Source of the DNA: Actinophytocola sp963729115
GTDB lineage: Bacteria; Actinomycetota; Actinomycetes; Mycobacteriales; Pseudonocardiaceae
Direction of reading: 5' to 3'
Assembly: GCA_963729115.1 (NCBI GenBank)
Contig: CAVSMR010000022.1
Span: forward strand, 1 to 64,000
Length of the DNA stretch: 64,000 bases
Part shown: positions 11,343 through 20,194 of the stretch, piece after piece
Numbering within the stretch: position 1 is the stretch's first letter
How the letters are laid out: every line of letters begins with the position of its first letter
Made by a program: the position numbers and the translations under genes
Notes under the pieces: model-generated
The model's input: only the letters and a program-made list of their open reading frames with translations
Databases searched by the model: none
Told to the model about the DNA's origin: nothing

Positions 11343-11706
11343 ATGGCGGACCACGGCGAGGCGACGTGCAGGCAGGTCGACGGCGGCATGACGCGCGTCT
11401 TCGAGCTGTTCGGGAAGCGCTGGACGGGGCTGATCGTCGCCACCCTGATGCCGGGCCCGGTGCACTTCGCCGATCTGCGGCGGGCCATCCCCGGGCATCA
11501 GTGAGCGCATGCTCTCCGACCGCCTCATGGAGCTGGCGGGGACCGGCCTGGTCGTCCGCGAGGTGGATCCGGGCCCGCCGCTGCGCGTCTCCTACCGGCT
11601 GACGGAGGCCGGTCTGGCGATGGAGCCCGCGCTCAAGGAGCTGGCGCGCTGGGCGGAGACCTACCTTGCCGACGGCGGGCAGTGTCCGGAGCAGTTCCGG
11701 AAGTAG
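11343..11706 (+). CDS. HxlR-family regulator, one inserted G
   Basis: Winged-helix HxlR regulator of about 120 residues: DGGMTRVFELFGKRWTGLIV, FADLRRAIPG, SERMLSDRLMELAGTGLVVR. The frame is broken at about 11,490-11,496, where the run CCCCGGG has one base too many. Dropping one G restores IPG-ISERML exactly as the family expects, and the total length (364 bases) is also one over a multiple of three. This is the clearest case that the breaks in the left block are single-base sequence errors. Divergent from the azoreductase. Confidence 0.88.
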
Positions 11707-11844
11707 GGCGCGGGGGCCGGGGTGGGCGCCGGCCCGGTGGCTGCTGGCGGCCGTCCGCTTCGGCGGTGCCGTGCGGGGCGGCGGCCCCTTCCGTGGCTGC
11801 TGCGGTCGTCCTACCGTGGGCTGTGCCGCTGCGTCGGCGGTGCC

Positions 11845-12278
11845 TTATCCCAGCCGTTCCTGGGCGGCGTTGTAGCGCAGCAGGTACGTGGCGAAGCGGT
11901 CGAGGTCGTCCTCGTCCCAGTCGGCCAGCCGCTCGTGGAACGCCTGGCGGCGGCTGGCGGTGACGTTGGCGAGTACCTGGGCGCCCTTTCGGTGGGGTGC
12001 AGTACCTGGACGCGGTGGTCCTCCGGGTCGACGCGGCGCTCGACGAAGCCGAGCTTCTCCAGCGCGGCGATCTGCCGGCTGACCGTGGACTTGTCCAGGA
12101 AGTAGTGCGCCGCGAGGTCCGTGGCGCGGCATCCTTGCTGGTCATCGAGGTGTGCCAGCAGGGTGTAGGAGACCAGTGACAGCTCGGGATGCATCCGGGC
12201 GGCGGCCGCGCGGGCCCGGCGGGCGAACGCGGTCATCTCCTGCTGGATGGTCTCGACGGAGTCGTCGCGGTGGGCCAC
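11845..12278 (-). CDS. MarR-family regulator, one frameshift
   Basis: MarR winged-helix repressor of about 145 residues. It starts with GTG at 12278 behind a GAAAGG ribosome site. Helix-turn-helix: YTLLAHLDDQQGCRATDLAA, then LDKSTVSRQIAALEKLGFVE, with the wing RRVDPEDHR. A shift near 11,985 separates this from the C-terminal dimerisation helix, FHERLADWDEDDLDRFATYL, which ends at 11845. It is divergent from a membrane protein gene at 12409, and an inverted repeat lies between them. Confidence 0.87.
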
Positions 12279-12299
12279 GGGTTGCCTTTCGTAGAGGTA

Positions 12300-12314
12300 G
12301 TTGTACAGTACAAC
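12300..12314. promoter_or_regulatory. MarR-type operator, 15-base inverted repeat
   Basis: GTTGTAC-A-GTACAAC: seven-base arms around a central A, located 22 bases upstream of the marR start. A second, weaker repeat (AGTTG and CAACT, 12325-12341) lies 10 bases further on. Two sites in a divergent promoter fit a MarR repressor that controls both itself and the transport gene. Confidence 0.65.
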
Positions 12315-12408
12315 GTGGATTAAGAGTTGTATTAGCCAACTACTGGTTCCGGCCACTGGTGGCGACAGCTGACCCGGCGAGCTGACCGACGCTGAGAAGG
12401 CCTGGCCC

Positions 12409-12981
12409 ATGAGTACCGTCCGACGTCCCGACCACCGGAGCGGCGCACGGCGGCCGCCGTCGGCGCGCTCACCGGCCGCTCCGCCGGGCTGCGTCACGTC
12501 CTGACGCACCTGATCACCCCGTTGCTGATGTGCATCGGGATGGGCCTGGCGTATCTGGGTGCCTTCGCGCACCCCGCGCCGCACCATCTGCCCGTCGCGA
12601 TCGTCGGATCGGGCCGAAGCGCACAGCTGCTGGCCCAGTCGATCAACGACAAGGCGGGCGGTGACCTGGAGGTACGGACCGTCGGTGACCGGTCGGCGGC
12701 GGTCGACCGGCTCAAGCACCAGGACATCTTCGGGGCGTATGTGATCCCTGCGCATGGTGCGACGACCGGGGCGGCGAAGGGTTCGGCCGGTGGAGCCGGC
12801 GCAGAGGGGGCAGCGGGGGCAAGGGGGCAGCGGCGGGCCCGTCGAAGCCGGTGCCCGAGCTGCTGGTGGCGAGCGGGTTCCGACACCAGCGCCTCCGTCG
12901 TACAGAAGGTCTTCACCCCGATCGCGGCGCACCAGGGCGCCCCGTTGAAGGTCACGGACGTGGCGCCGACCGCCGAGGACG
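12409..12981 (+). CDS. DUF3533/YhgE-like membrane transport protein, cut off by the join
   Basis: N-terminal part of an integral-membrane protein of the DUF3533 / ABC-2 type (YhgE/Pip-like) family, often found beside MarR regulators in Streptomyces and linked to drug export. Seen here: a cytoplasmic start, one helix (ITPLLMCIGMGLAYLGAF) and the first part of the large external domain (HHLPVAIVGSGRSAQLLAQS ... KVFTPIAAHQGAPLKVTDVA). Three frame changes, one near 12,430 and two between about 12,800 and 12,890, are needed. The match ends at about 12,981. After that the plus strand encodes nothing and the minus strand is a different gene, so the C-terminal helices are missing. Confidence 0.7.
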
Positions 12982-12990
12982 GGGTCCAGG
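12970..12990. other. Join of two unrelated sequences
   Basis: Left of about 12,980 the plus strand codes for the DUF3533 protein (ends PTAED). Right of it the minus strand codes for a LAL regulator (last family-like residues MRLDP). Each gene loses its family match at the same few bases. There is no transposon, direct repeat or tRNA at the point. Confidence 0.8.
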
Positions 12991-14777
12991 CGCATCAGGC
13001 CGGCGAGCCCGATCAGCGCGTGGTCGATGGCCAGCCCCGGCACGTTCCGCCACCCGTGGATGTCGGCGATCGCGACCGCCTCCGAGCAGGCCGCCTCCAT
13101 GCCGCTGAACGCACCCTCCAAACCGGACAGCACGCCCAGGGCGGCGAGGATGTGCACGACGAGGTAGTCGAAGCCTTGCTCTCTGGCGAGCCGTTCCGCC
13201 AGCTCGAGCTCCCCCAGGGCCACCTGCCGCTCGCCCGCGCGCAGCAAGGTCCACCCCAGGCCCAGCCGCGCCCACGCCTCGAGGTCCGAGCCTTCCTGCG
13301 CCGCGACCAGGTCGCGCCAGTCGATCGGCTCGGCGGGTTCGGGACGACCACAGGCCAGCGCGTGGGTCGCGGCCATGAGCCGGCTCAGTGACTGCAGCCC
13401 ACCGTCCGGATCGGACGGCCAGGCTCGCCTGCTGTGCCGCAGATCCGCCACGGCCTGGTCGAGCTCGGCGGTCTGCACGTGCGCGAGGGCGGAGACCAGC
13501 GCCAGCCACGGGTCCCGGCTGACGGCCGGCGCACCGGCCTTGGTGAGCGCTCGGCGGACGGTGCGGGAGTCGCCGGTCATGAGCAGGGGGACGGCGTACC
13601 GGCGCAGCAACGCGACCGACGCGGCCGACCCGCTGGTGCGGGCGGCGTGGTCGAACGCCTTGCCGGGCTGTTCGTGGGCGGCGAACCAGGTCGCCGCCGC
13701 CGCGTGCAGTTCCGACGTCCGCTCCGGACGCTGGCGAGCCAGATCGGCCTGCAGGTAGGAATGCAGCAACGGGTGCATCCGGTACCACTGCCGGTCGGGG
13801 CCGACACCCAGCATGAGCGCGCTCTCCCGCTCGAGCGCGGCCAGGATCGCGCCGGCATCGTCCCGCCCGGACAGCACCGCGGCCAGGATCGGCGTCACCT
13901 CGTCGCAGACGCTGACCGTCTGGAGGAACTCGCGCGTCTCGGTCGGCAGCCGGGTGAGCACCTCGCTGACGAGGTAGTCGGCGATCGCCCGGTCGTTGCT
14001 CGCGAAGTCGGCGAGGAAGGCGTCGCGGTCGGCGACGTCCCGCAGCGACTGGGCGGCCAGCCGCAGCCCGGCCGCCCAGCCGTCGGTCTGCTTGATGAGC
14101 TGGCAAACCTGGTCGTCGGTGAGCGGGACGCCGGCCTTGTGCATCAGGGTGGTGGCGTCCTGCTGGGAGAAGCGCAGCTCGCTGGCCCTGAGCTCGGCCA
14201 GCCGGCCCTCCAGCCGCAGCCGCGCCAGGGGCAGCGGCGGATCGGCCCGGGAGGACAGGACGATCCGCAGGTTGGCCGGCTGATGGTGGATGAGCGTGGC
14301 GATGCCGTGCAGCGTCTCCTTGCTGAACACCTCGTGCACGTCGTCGAGCACCAGGTGGGTCACCGCCGGCAGCTCGGCGAGCGCGTCGATGACCTCGGCG
14401 AGGAAGCCGGCCGTGTCCGACGTGCCCGGCATGGGCAGCCGGTTGAGCTCGCCCGCCTCCAGGCCGAGGGCGTGCCGGCGCACCGCGCTCACGACGGCCG
14501 CCCAGAACCGGTCGGCGTTGTTGTCGTCGACGTCCAGCGAGACCCAGATCTTGTCCGCGCCACCCGTCGACTCGACCCAGTCGGCCAGCAGCAGGGTCTT
14601 GCCGTACCCGGCGGGCGCGCAAACCAGGATGACCGGGAATTCATGCACGAGGCTATCGAGACCCCGGCGCACCTCGGCCCGGGACACGAAGTTGGCCGGC
14701 AATCGGGGAATGCTGGTCTTTGTGTGTGGAATTGGCCATCGCCGATTCCCACGACGCCCCTGGTCGCCAGGTACCAT
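12980..14777 (-). CDS. LAL-type (large ATPase) LuxR regulator, C-terminus lost at the join
   Basis: MalT/LAL-type signal-transducing ATPase regulator, normally about 900 residues. The first 600 are present without a frameshift: Walker A in VCAPAGYGKTLLLADWVES, Walker B in THLVLDDVHEV, then winged-helix and TPR-like helical repeats up to LIGLAGLMRLDP. From there the frame runs into unrelated DNA, so the last third with the LuxR helix-turn-helix is absent and this fragment could not bind DNA. Its closest visible relative is the next gene (14956-17622). The truncation coincides with the contig join and need not exist in the organism. Confidence 0.85.
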
Positions 14778-14955
14778 GTCGGCGACTTTAACATTCAGTG
14801 GTTGCCATTTCTCGACGTGACATCGGCGTGATTTCCGTGTCGCGGGCGAGTTGTTGCTCTGCGTGATTCACCGAAGGATCAATTCACTCGAACGCGATCA
14901 CACCTTGCACGAAATACCTTGATGGAAATGCAACCTTGATCGGTCCGCCGGCGGT

Positions 14956-17622
14956 CTACTCGGAACGGCCCGCCAGGTCGCGCTCGAGCAGTCCGCGCTC
15001 GGCCGCGACCTCGACGGCGTCGCGCCGCCGGGTCACCCCCAGTTTGCTGTAGATCGCCCGGACGTGTGTCTTGACGGTGTTCGGGGAAACCATCATGTCC
15101 TCGGCGATCTCGTCGAACGAGCGCAGCGTCGGCAGCATGTGCAGAATTGCCCGCTCCCGCCCGGTCAGCGGCACCGGCAGCTGCGGCACGGGCAGCGCAC
15201 CGCGAATGGCCAACGCGCGCCGGGCGAACCGGTCGGCGCCGCCGAGCCTGCCCACCTGGCCGGCGATGAGGTCGACCACCTCGGCGCGCGCGAACACCAG
15301 CGGATGGAGGACGTCGACTCGTTCCGCGGTCTGCACCGCCTTCCGCAGCGCCCGCCGGGCCCGGTCCGCGTCCCCGACACTCAGCGCCACCTCACACCGC
15401 AGCAGCCATACCTCGACCGCCGTCCACGCGACGACCACCGGCGCGGCGCCGTCGAGAACCGGGTCGGTCGTCTTCTCCGCCGCGTTGGGCTTGCCGAGCG
15501 TGAGCTGTGCCCTGGCCCGCATCAGCTGGACCTCGCCCGAGGCCGGGATGATCGCCTGGGTCCAGACCAGCAGTTGCTCGGCGGCCTGGCTCCAGCCGAG
15601 CAGCAGCGCGGCGCGATGCCCCAGCATTCCGGTCAGTGCCACCTGTGGGGCGGAGAACCGGCTGTCGCCGGCGTCGATCCGCGCCCGCAGGATGCGGCGG
15701 GCGCCGGCGGCCCAGTGCCCGGTCTCGAACTCGGCCGCGCCACGCAACGTCTCGACCAGCAGGTTCAGGCCCGCGTTGACCGGCGGGTCGCCCTCGACCA
15801 GCTGGCCGGCCCGCAGCGCCTGGCGCAGGCACTCCTGCGGGTCGGCGCCCAGCAGCGCGCCATAACCGAGCAGGCTGCACGCGATCCCCGCCTCGAGCGT
15901 CCGTTGCCAGCCGCGCCGCACGTTGCGGTCGTTCGCCTCGCCGGCCAGCTTGCCCATCAGGCCGTAGTCGCCGTCGACCGCCGCCAGGGCGGCGAGCATG
16001 GTGAGCGCCTGCGCCTCCAGGTACTCGTGACCGCTCTCGCGCGCCATCCGGAACGCGGCCTGCAGGTGCTCCCGGGCCGGCGCCGGGTGGCTCGCGGCCA
16101 GCAGCGCGGTGCCCCGCTGCAACCGCGCCAGTCCCTCGAACAGGGGATCCCCGCCGGATGCGGGGTCGAGGTGCTCGGTCGTCCGCATCAGGTCGTCGAG
16201 GTCCCCACCGACCTGGGCCCGGCGCGAGGCGACCAGCCGGCGCAGCGTCAGCAGCTCCGCCGGAGGTTGCGCCGGCCACACGGTCTCGGCGCTGGCCAGG
16301 TCCCGGTCCGCGTCCGCCGGTTCCCCCAGCTCCAGATGCAGCAGCGCCGAGATCAGCGCCAGCACGCTGTCCTCGGCGATCAGCCGGGTGCCGAGGACGC
16401 CGAGCATGCGCTGGACCAGGTCGTGGTCGCCGCTGAGCACGAGGGTGGGCGCATGGCGGCGGGTCAGCTCGCCGGCGAGGGCGGCATCGCCGGCGAGGCT
16501 CGCGTGGGCCAGTGCCCGCGCCGGCTGGTCCCGTTCGGCGAACCAGCGGGCAGCCGTGCCGTGCAGCCGCGCCGCCCGCTCCGGGTCCGACCGGCTCAGG
16601 TCGGCGAGCAGGTGGGACCGCAGCAGCGCGTGCACGTGGAACCACTGCTGCGGGGTGTCGACCTCGCTCACCAGGGAGGTCCGCCTGGTGAGCGAGTGGA
16701 GCAGCATGCCGGCGTCGGCCCGGCCCGACAGCTCGGCCGCGAGCTCTGTGGACAACCACTCGGCCACGCTGACCGTGGCGAGGAACTCGCTCATCTCGGC
16801 GGGCAGCCGGGACAGCACCTCGTCGATCAGGTACTCGCCGACCGCGCGGTCGGCGGCGGCGAAGCCGTCGAGGAACCGGTCGGGATCACCGGTCTCTGCC
16901 AGCGACAGCGCCGCGAGGCGCAGCCCGGCACCCCAGCCCTCGGTCCGCGCCACGAGCCGGGCCAGCTGGTCCGGTTCGAGCTCGATCCCGGCCGCCTCGA
17001 GCAGGGAGTGCGCCTCGCCGGGGGAAAACCTCAGGTCCTCGGCACGGACCTCGGCGAGCTCGTCGGCCAGCCGCAGCCGGCCGAGCGGCAGCTGCGGGTC
17101 GTGCCGGGTGGACAGCACCAGGCGCAGGCCGGCCGGGTGGTGGTGCAGCAGTGTCGCCAGCCCGTGCAGCGGCTGCGGGTTGGTCAGTTCGTGGACGTCG
17201 TCGAGTACGAGCCGCACGGTGGTGGGCAGCTCGTCCAGCGCGTTGGCCACCTTGGCGAGGAACCGGGGATCCGAGCTCGGCTTCGCCGGCAGGGTCAGCC
17301 GCCGCAGCGCGTTGCCGATGGGCACCGAGTCGCATCCGGACAGTGCGTCCAGCAGCGCCGACCAGAACCGGCCATCCTCGTTGTCATCCGGATCGAGTGA
17401 CACCCAGGCCGTGCTGGCGGCGTTGCGCCCGCGCACCCACTCCGCGAGCAGCATGGTCTTGCCGAATCCGGCGGACGCGCTCAACAGGGTCACCATCGCG
17501 TCCTTGCTGTCCAACATGGACAGCAGCCGGGCCCGCGAAACCAGGTGGGGTGGCAGCTGTGGCACGGCGAGCTTGGTCCTCGGCACGCGCCGCCGCGGCT
17601 CCCCGCCTTGCAGGTCGGCCAT
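14956..17622 (-). CDS. LAL-type LuxR transcriptional regulator, full length
   Basis: An 888-residue LAL regulator. N-terminal NTPase: Walker A SASAGFGKTMLLAEWVRG near residues 48-56, Walker B LVLDDVHEL. The middle has TPR-like helices. The C-terminal LuxR helix-turn-helix at about 815-880 reads LTGRERAILHMLPTLRSFDE then SPNTVKTHVRAIYSKLGV. The start at 17622 (MADLQGGEP) is chosen because CAGGAAG lies just upstream; an ATG at 17661 has no such site. LALs of this size commonly activate secondary-metabolite clusters. It may act on the cluster further right, but nothing in the sequence proves the target. Confidence 0.92.
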   Translation of the reverse strand: MADLQGGEPRRRVPRTKLAVPQLPPHLVSRARLLSMLDSKDAMVTLLSASAGFGKTMLLAEWVRGRNAASTAWVSLDPDDNEDGRFWSALLDALSGCDSVPIGNALRRLTLPAKPSSDPRFLAKVANALDELPTTVRLVLDDVHELTNPQPLHGLATLLHHHPAGLRLVLSTRHDPQLPLGRLRLADELAEVRAEDLRFSPGEAHSLLEAAGIELEPDQLARLVARTEGWGAGLRLAALSLAETGDPDRFLDGFAAADRAVGEYLIDEVLSRLPAEMSEFLATVSVAEWLSTELAAELSGRADAGMLLHSLTRRTSLVSEVDTPQQWFHVHALLRSHLLADLSRSDPERAARLHGTAARWFAERDQPARALAHASLAGDAALAGELTRRHAPTLVLSGDHDLVQRMLGVLGTRLIAEDSVLALISALLHLELGEPADADRDLASAETVWPAQPPAELLTLRRLVASRRAQVGGDLDDLMRTTEHLDPASGGDPLFEGLARLQRGTALLAASHPAPAREHLQAAFRMARESGHEYLEAQALTMLAALAAVDGDYGLMGKLAGEANDRNVRRGWQRTLEAGIACSLLGYGALLGADPQECLRQALRAGQLVEGDPPVNAGLNLLVETLRGAAEFETGHWAAGARRILRARIDAGDSRFSAPQVALTGMLGHRAALLLGWSQAAEQLLVWTQAIIPASGEVQLMRARAQLTLGKPNAAEKTTDPVLDGAAPVVVAWTAVEVWLLRCEVALSVGDADRARRALRKAVQTAERVDVLHPLVFARAEVVDLIAGQVGRLGGADRFARRALAIRGALPVPQLPVPLTGRERAILHMLPTLRSFDEIAEDMMVSPNTVKTHVRAIYSKLGVTRRRDAVEVAAERGLLERDLAGRSE

Positions 17623-17788
17623 CCGCACTTCCTGGTGGAGTTCCCGGTGGGTACCTACCATCGCACCCCGGCAAGCCGCTGACCAGCGGAGTCGCCCAGC
17701 TCACCACGTTCGGGCGATGCGCGGGTGCAGGCCGATGTGGACGGTGACGGCCTGCACCCGCACCCTGTTGATCAGTCCGCCGCTGGGG

Positions 17789-19635
17789 TCACCGGCGTTG
17801 CTGGCGCCTGCGGTTACCCCGCCGGCGGTCCAGCGCGACCAGCCCGGAGCCGGTCAGGATGAGCGCGGCCGCGACCAAGCCCACGGCGCCTGGTGCGATC
17901 GGGACTCCGGTATGGGCGAGGAACTGTTCCGTGAACCGCACGTGGGTCACCTTGGCGGTGTTGTGTCCGTAGTTGTTGGTGAACGTGACCGGCGCCGTCA
18001 CCGCGTCGACGATGACCACGGTGGCGGGCATGACCTTCGCCGACGCCAGCAGCGACACCCGGTCGTTCTTGCCGGTGGCCGTCTCGGAGACGGTGCAGGT
18101 CGTGCCCGCGGGGATGCCGCGGACCACCTCCTGCGGGTAGGTACCGGCCGGCAGTCCGGCGGCCACGGCGAAGTCGCGGTCGAAGGCGTTGTCCGGGTCG
18201 CGACAGTCCAGGTGCAGCACGACCACGTCCTGCTGCCCGGCGCCAGGCCCGGCGATGACCTTGGTGATGGCGAGCCCGCCGAAGGCCCGGTCGTAGGTGT
18301 TGGTTACCGAGACCGCCGCGGGTGGCCCTTCGGCGATGACCGTCTCGGCGGGGTCGATCACCACCGGGGTGGTGATATTGACCAGCCCGTTGTCGCCGTC
18401 AGCGGTCTCGGTGACGGTGCAGGTGGTCCCTACCGGGATGCCGGAGAGCACCGGCTGGGTCTGGGTGCCCGCGGGGGTTCCGGCGTCGATCGTGTAGGTC
18501 CGGTCGAAGGCGTTTTCCGGGTCGTCGCAGTCCACCGCGAGCGTCACCTCGCCCTGGAACCCCGCTCCGGTCCCGGCGATCGTCTTCGCCACCTGCAGCT
18601 GCCCGGCCTGGACGATATCGATCGCGGCCGCGGCGTTCACCGACAGCGGGCGCCGCAGGGCCAGCACGAGCTTCTGCGCGGCGTTCAGTGGCGGGTTGGT
18701 TCCGTCGTACACGAGCACGAATCCCAGCTCGGTCGTGATCTGCCCGCGAGATCTGGAGCACGGCCGGTGGCGGCGGGTCGGTTCCCGACGGTGCGCTGCG
18801 CACCCACAGCTGGTCTCCCGGGCTGACCGGATCGCCCACCCCCACCGGCTGGGTGCCGGCGGCGTCCCGGAAGACCTCCACCTCCTCCGCGCGGGTGATG
18901 GTCGCCGTCGATGTTTCCGCCGACGGTGAACGGTCCCGTGATCTCGCCCGTGCTCGGCACCGTGAGTTGGGTCGGGGTCAGCGTCAGGCTCGGTGCGGGC
19001 GGTTCGGACGACGGGCCGTTCAAGATCGCGTCCGCCACGATTGCCTGGGTGAACGGCCGGCTGACGTCGGCGGCGTTGAGTACCAGCCGGTCGGTGAAGA
19101 ACCAGATCGCGGTCTGCACGGCGGCCGCCCGAGCCGCGTTGCTGGGGGCGGCCGGCGCGGTTGGTACGAACGGGTAGTAGTGGGTCAGGATGTACAGCAC
19201 GTACCCCAGGTTGGGCACGTTCGTCGCGGTCCAGTCGCCGACGTCGTAGTGAATTCCGGAGTTCGTCGACGTCTGCAGGTCGATGCAGTAGACCGGGGCG
19301 GTTCGGAACGGCGCCACCGTCTCCCCGACGGTCATCGTGCCGGCCCAGAGAGTCCTGAGGGTGGCGGCCGGCGTCGGCGCCGCCGGGTATCCGGCAAGGG
19401 GGTTGAGGCCCACCGGCTCTATGCCCCCGCCGACGTTGCTGAGTCCCGTGTCAGGGCCGTCGAGTATCTCGAGGTCGGTGGCCGGGTCCTGGGGTGACGA
19501 GATCGAATCGTCAGGATCGGGAGCGGCAGAGGCTTCTCTTGGCACGGCGACTGCGGCAAAGGCAAGAATGGTCACCAGAACAGCCACGAGCCCTGCGGCA
19601 CGCCGAATGAGTCCCTCTACAGGCGATGTTGACAT
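17789..19635 (-). CDS. Thioester-domain (TED) surface adhesin with DUF5979 repeats and LAxTG sorting signal, two frameshifts
   Basis: Secreted, wall-anchored protein with a signal peptide (LVAVLVTILAFAAVAVPREA, cleavage near ASA-AP). A thioester domain has Cys117 (VYCIDLQTSTNSG) and Gln174 (AAVQTAIWFF), the pair that forms an internal Cys-Gln thioester used for covalent attachment to surfaces. Two DUF5979 repeats follow: LQVAKTIAGTGAGFQGEVTL and LAITKVIAGPGAGQQDVVVL, each with DPxNAFDR and GTTCTVxETA. The C-terminus has LAHTG, a membrane helix and RRRGNRRR, a class E sortase signal. Frame changes near 18,905 and 18,750 must be bridged; length modulo 3 agrees with two indels. Strong ribosome site GGAGGAAG. 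Divergent from another sorted protein. Confidence 0.83.
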
Positions 19636-20194
19636 CGAGCTTCCTCCACGTGATCACGCCGATCGTATTCCCGCCATATCTGGCTCGCGAGGCCAAGCTC
19701 GCTTACCCGTGCATATCTCCCCGAATGAGCTACCCGACGCGCTCATAACGAAAAGGCTGGAATCCGTTCACAATTATCGGTCCACACGGGAAGCCCCTCT
19801 GAGCCTGATGGCGCGGGTCGCTCCGTCGTCACGCGCACTCCCCGACGCGATCATTGAAGTACCCGCCACTCCACGTCGCCCCTTGACGACCTTGCTGGCG
19901 CCGGCCACGACGGCTCGGCGTCTCACGCGCGGTGTGTCTGCCTGATGCGCTCCTCCCCTGATCGGAAGAAATGCACGCCACTGCCCGCGTCGCCCTCGAT
20001 GCCCCGGTCACCCGCACAATGCCGTGAACTCGTTCAGACTCGTTCGGGTGAATCACGCGTTTGGCGCCGACCGAGTACACCTTCGTGTCCTTTGTGGCGG
20101 TTCGGTTGCGTCGCAGGTTCGCACTGTCCAGACTGCACACAATCTGCCGTAGCGGAGCGTGACGCTATGGACAATCAGCGGAGGCCATCAAGCG
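19636..20194. other. Divergent promoter region between two surface-protein genes
   Basis: About 560 bases without a convincing gene. A 103-codon minus-strand frame (19829-20140) has no recognisable sequence and no good ribosome site. The region must hold the promoters of both surface proteins. It is less GC-rich than the flanking genes. Confidence 0.5.

Noticed and set aside
7749..12981. tRNA-Leu as the integration point of a foreign island
   Set aside because: The change in gene content lies 5 kb beyond the tRNA, no integrase or repeat of the tRNA end was seen, and both genes at the boundary are truncated. An assembly join explains it better.
16109..18826. A 905-codon plus-strand open frame
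   Set aside because: Antisense to the intact LAL gene and the TED protein; Ser/Arg-rich with no domain. Shadow frame.
19829..20140. A 103-codon minus-strand frame between the surface-protein genes
   Set aside because: Composition is not protein-like and it lies in what must be the divergent promoter region.
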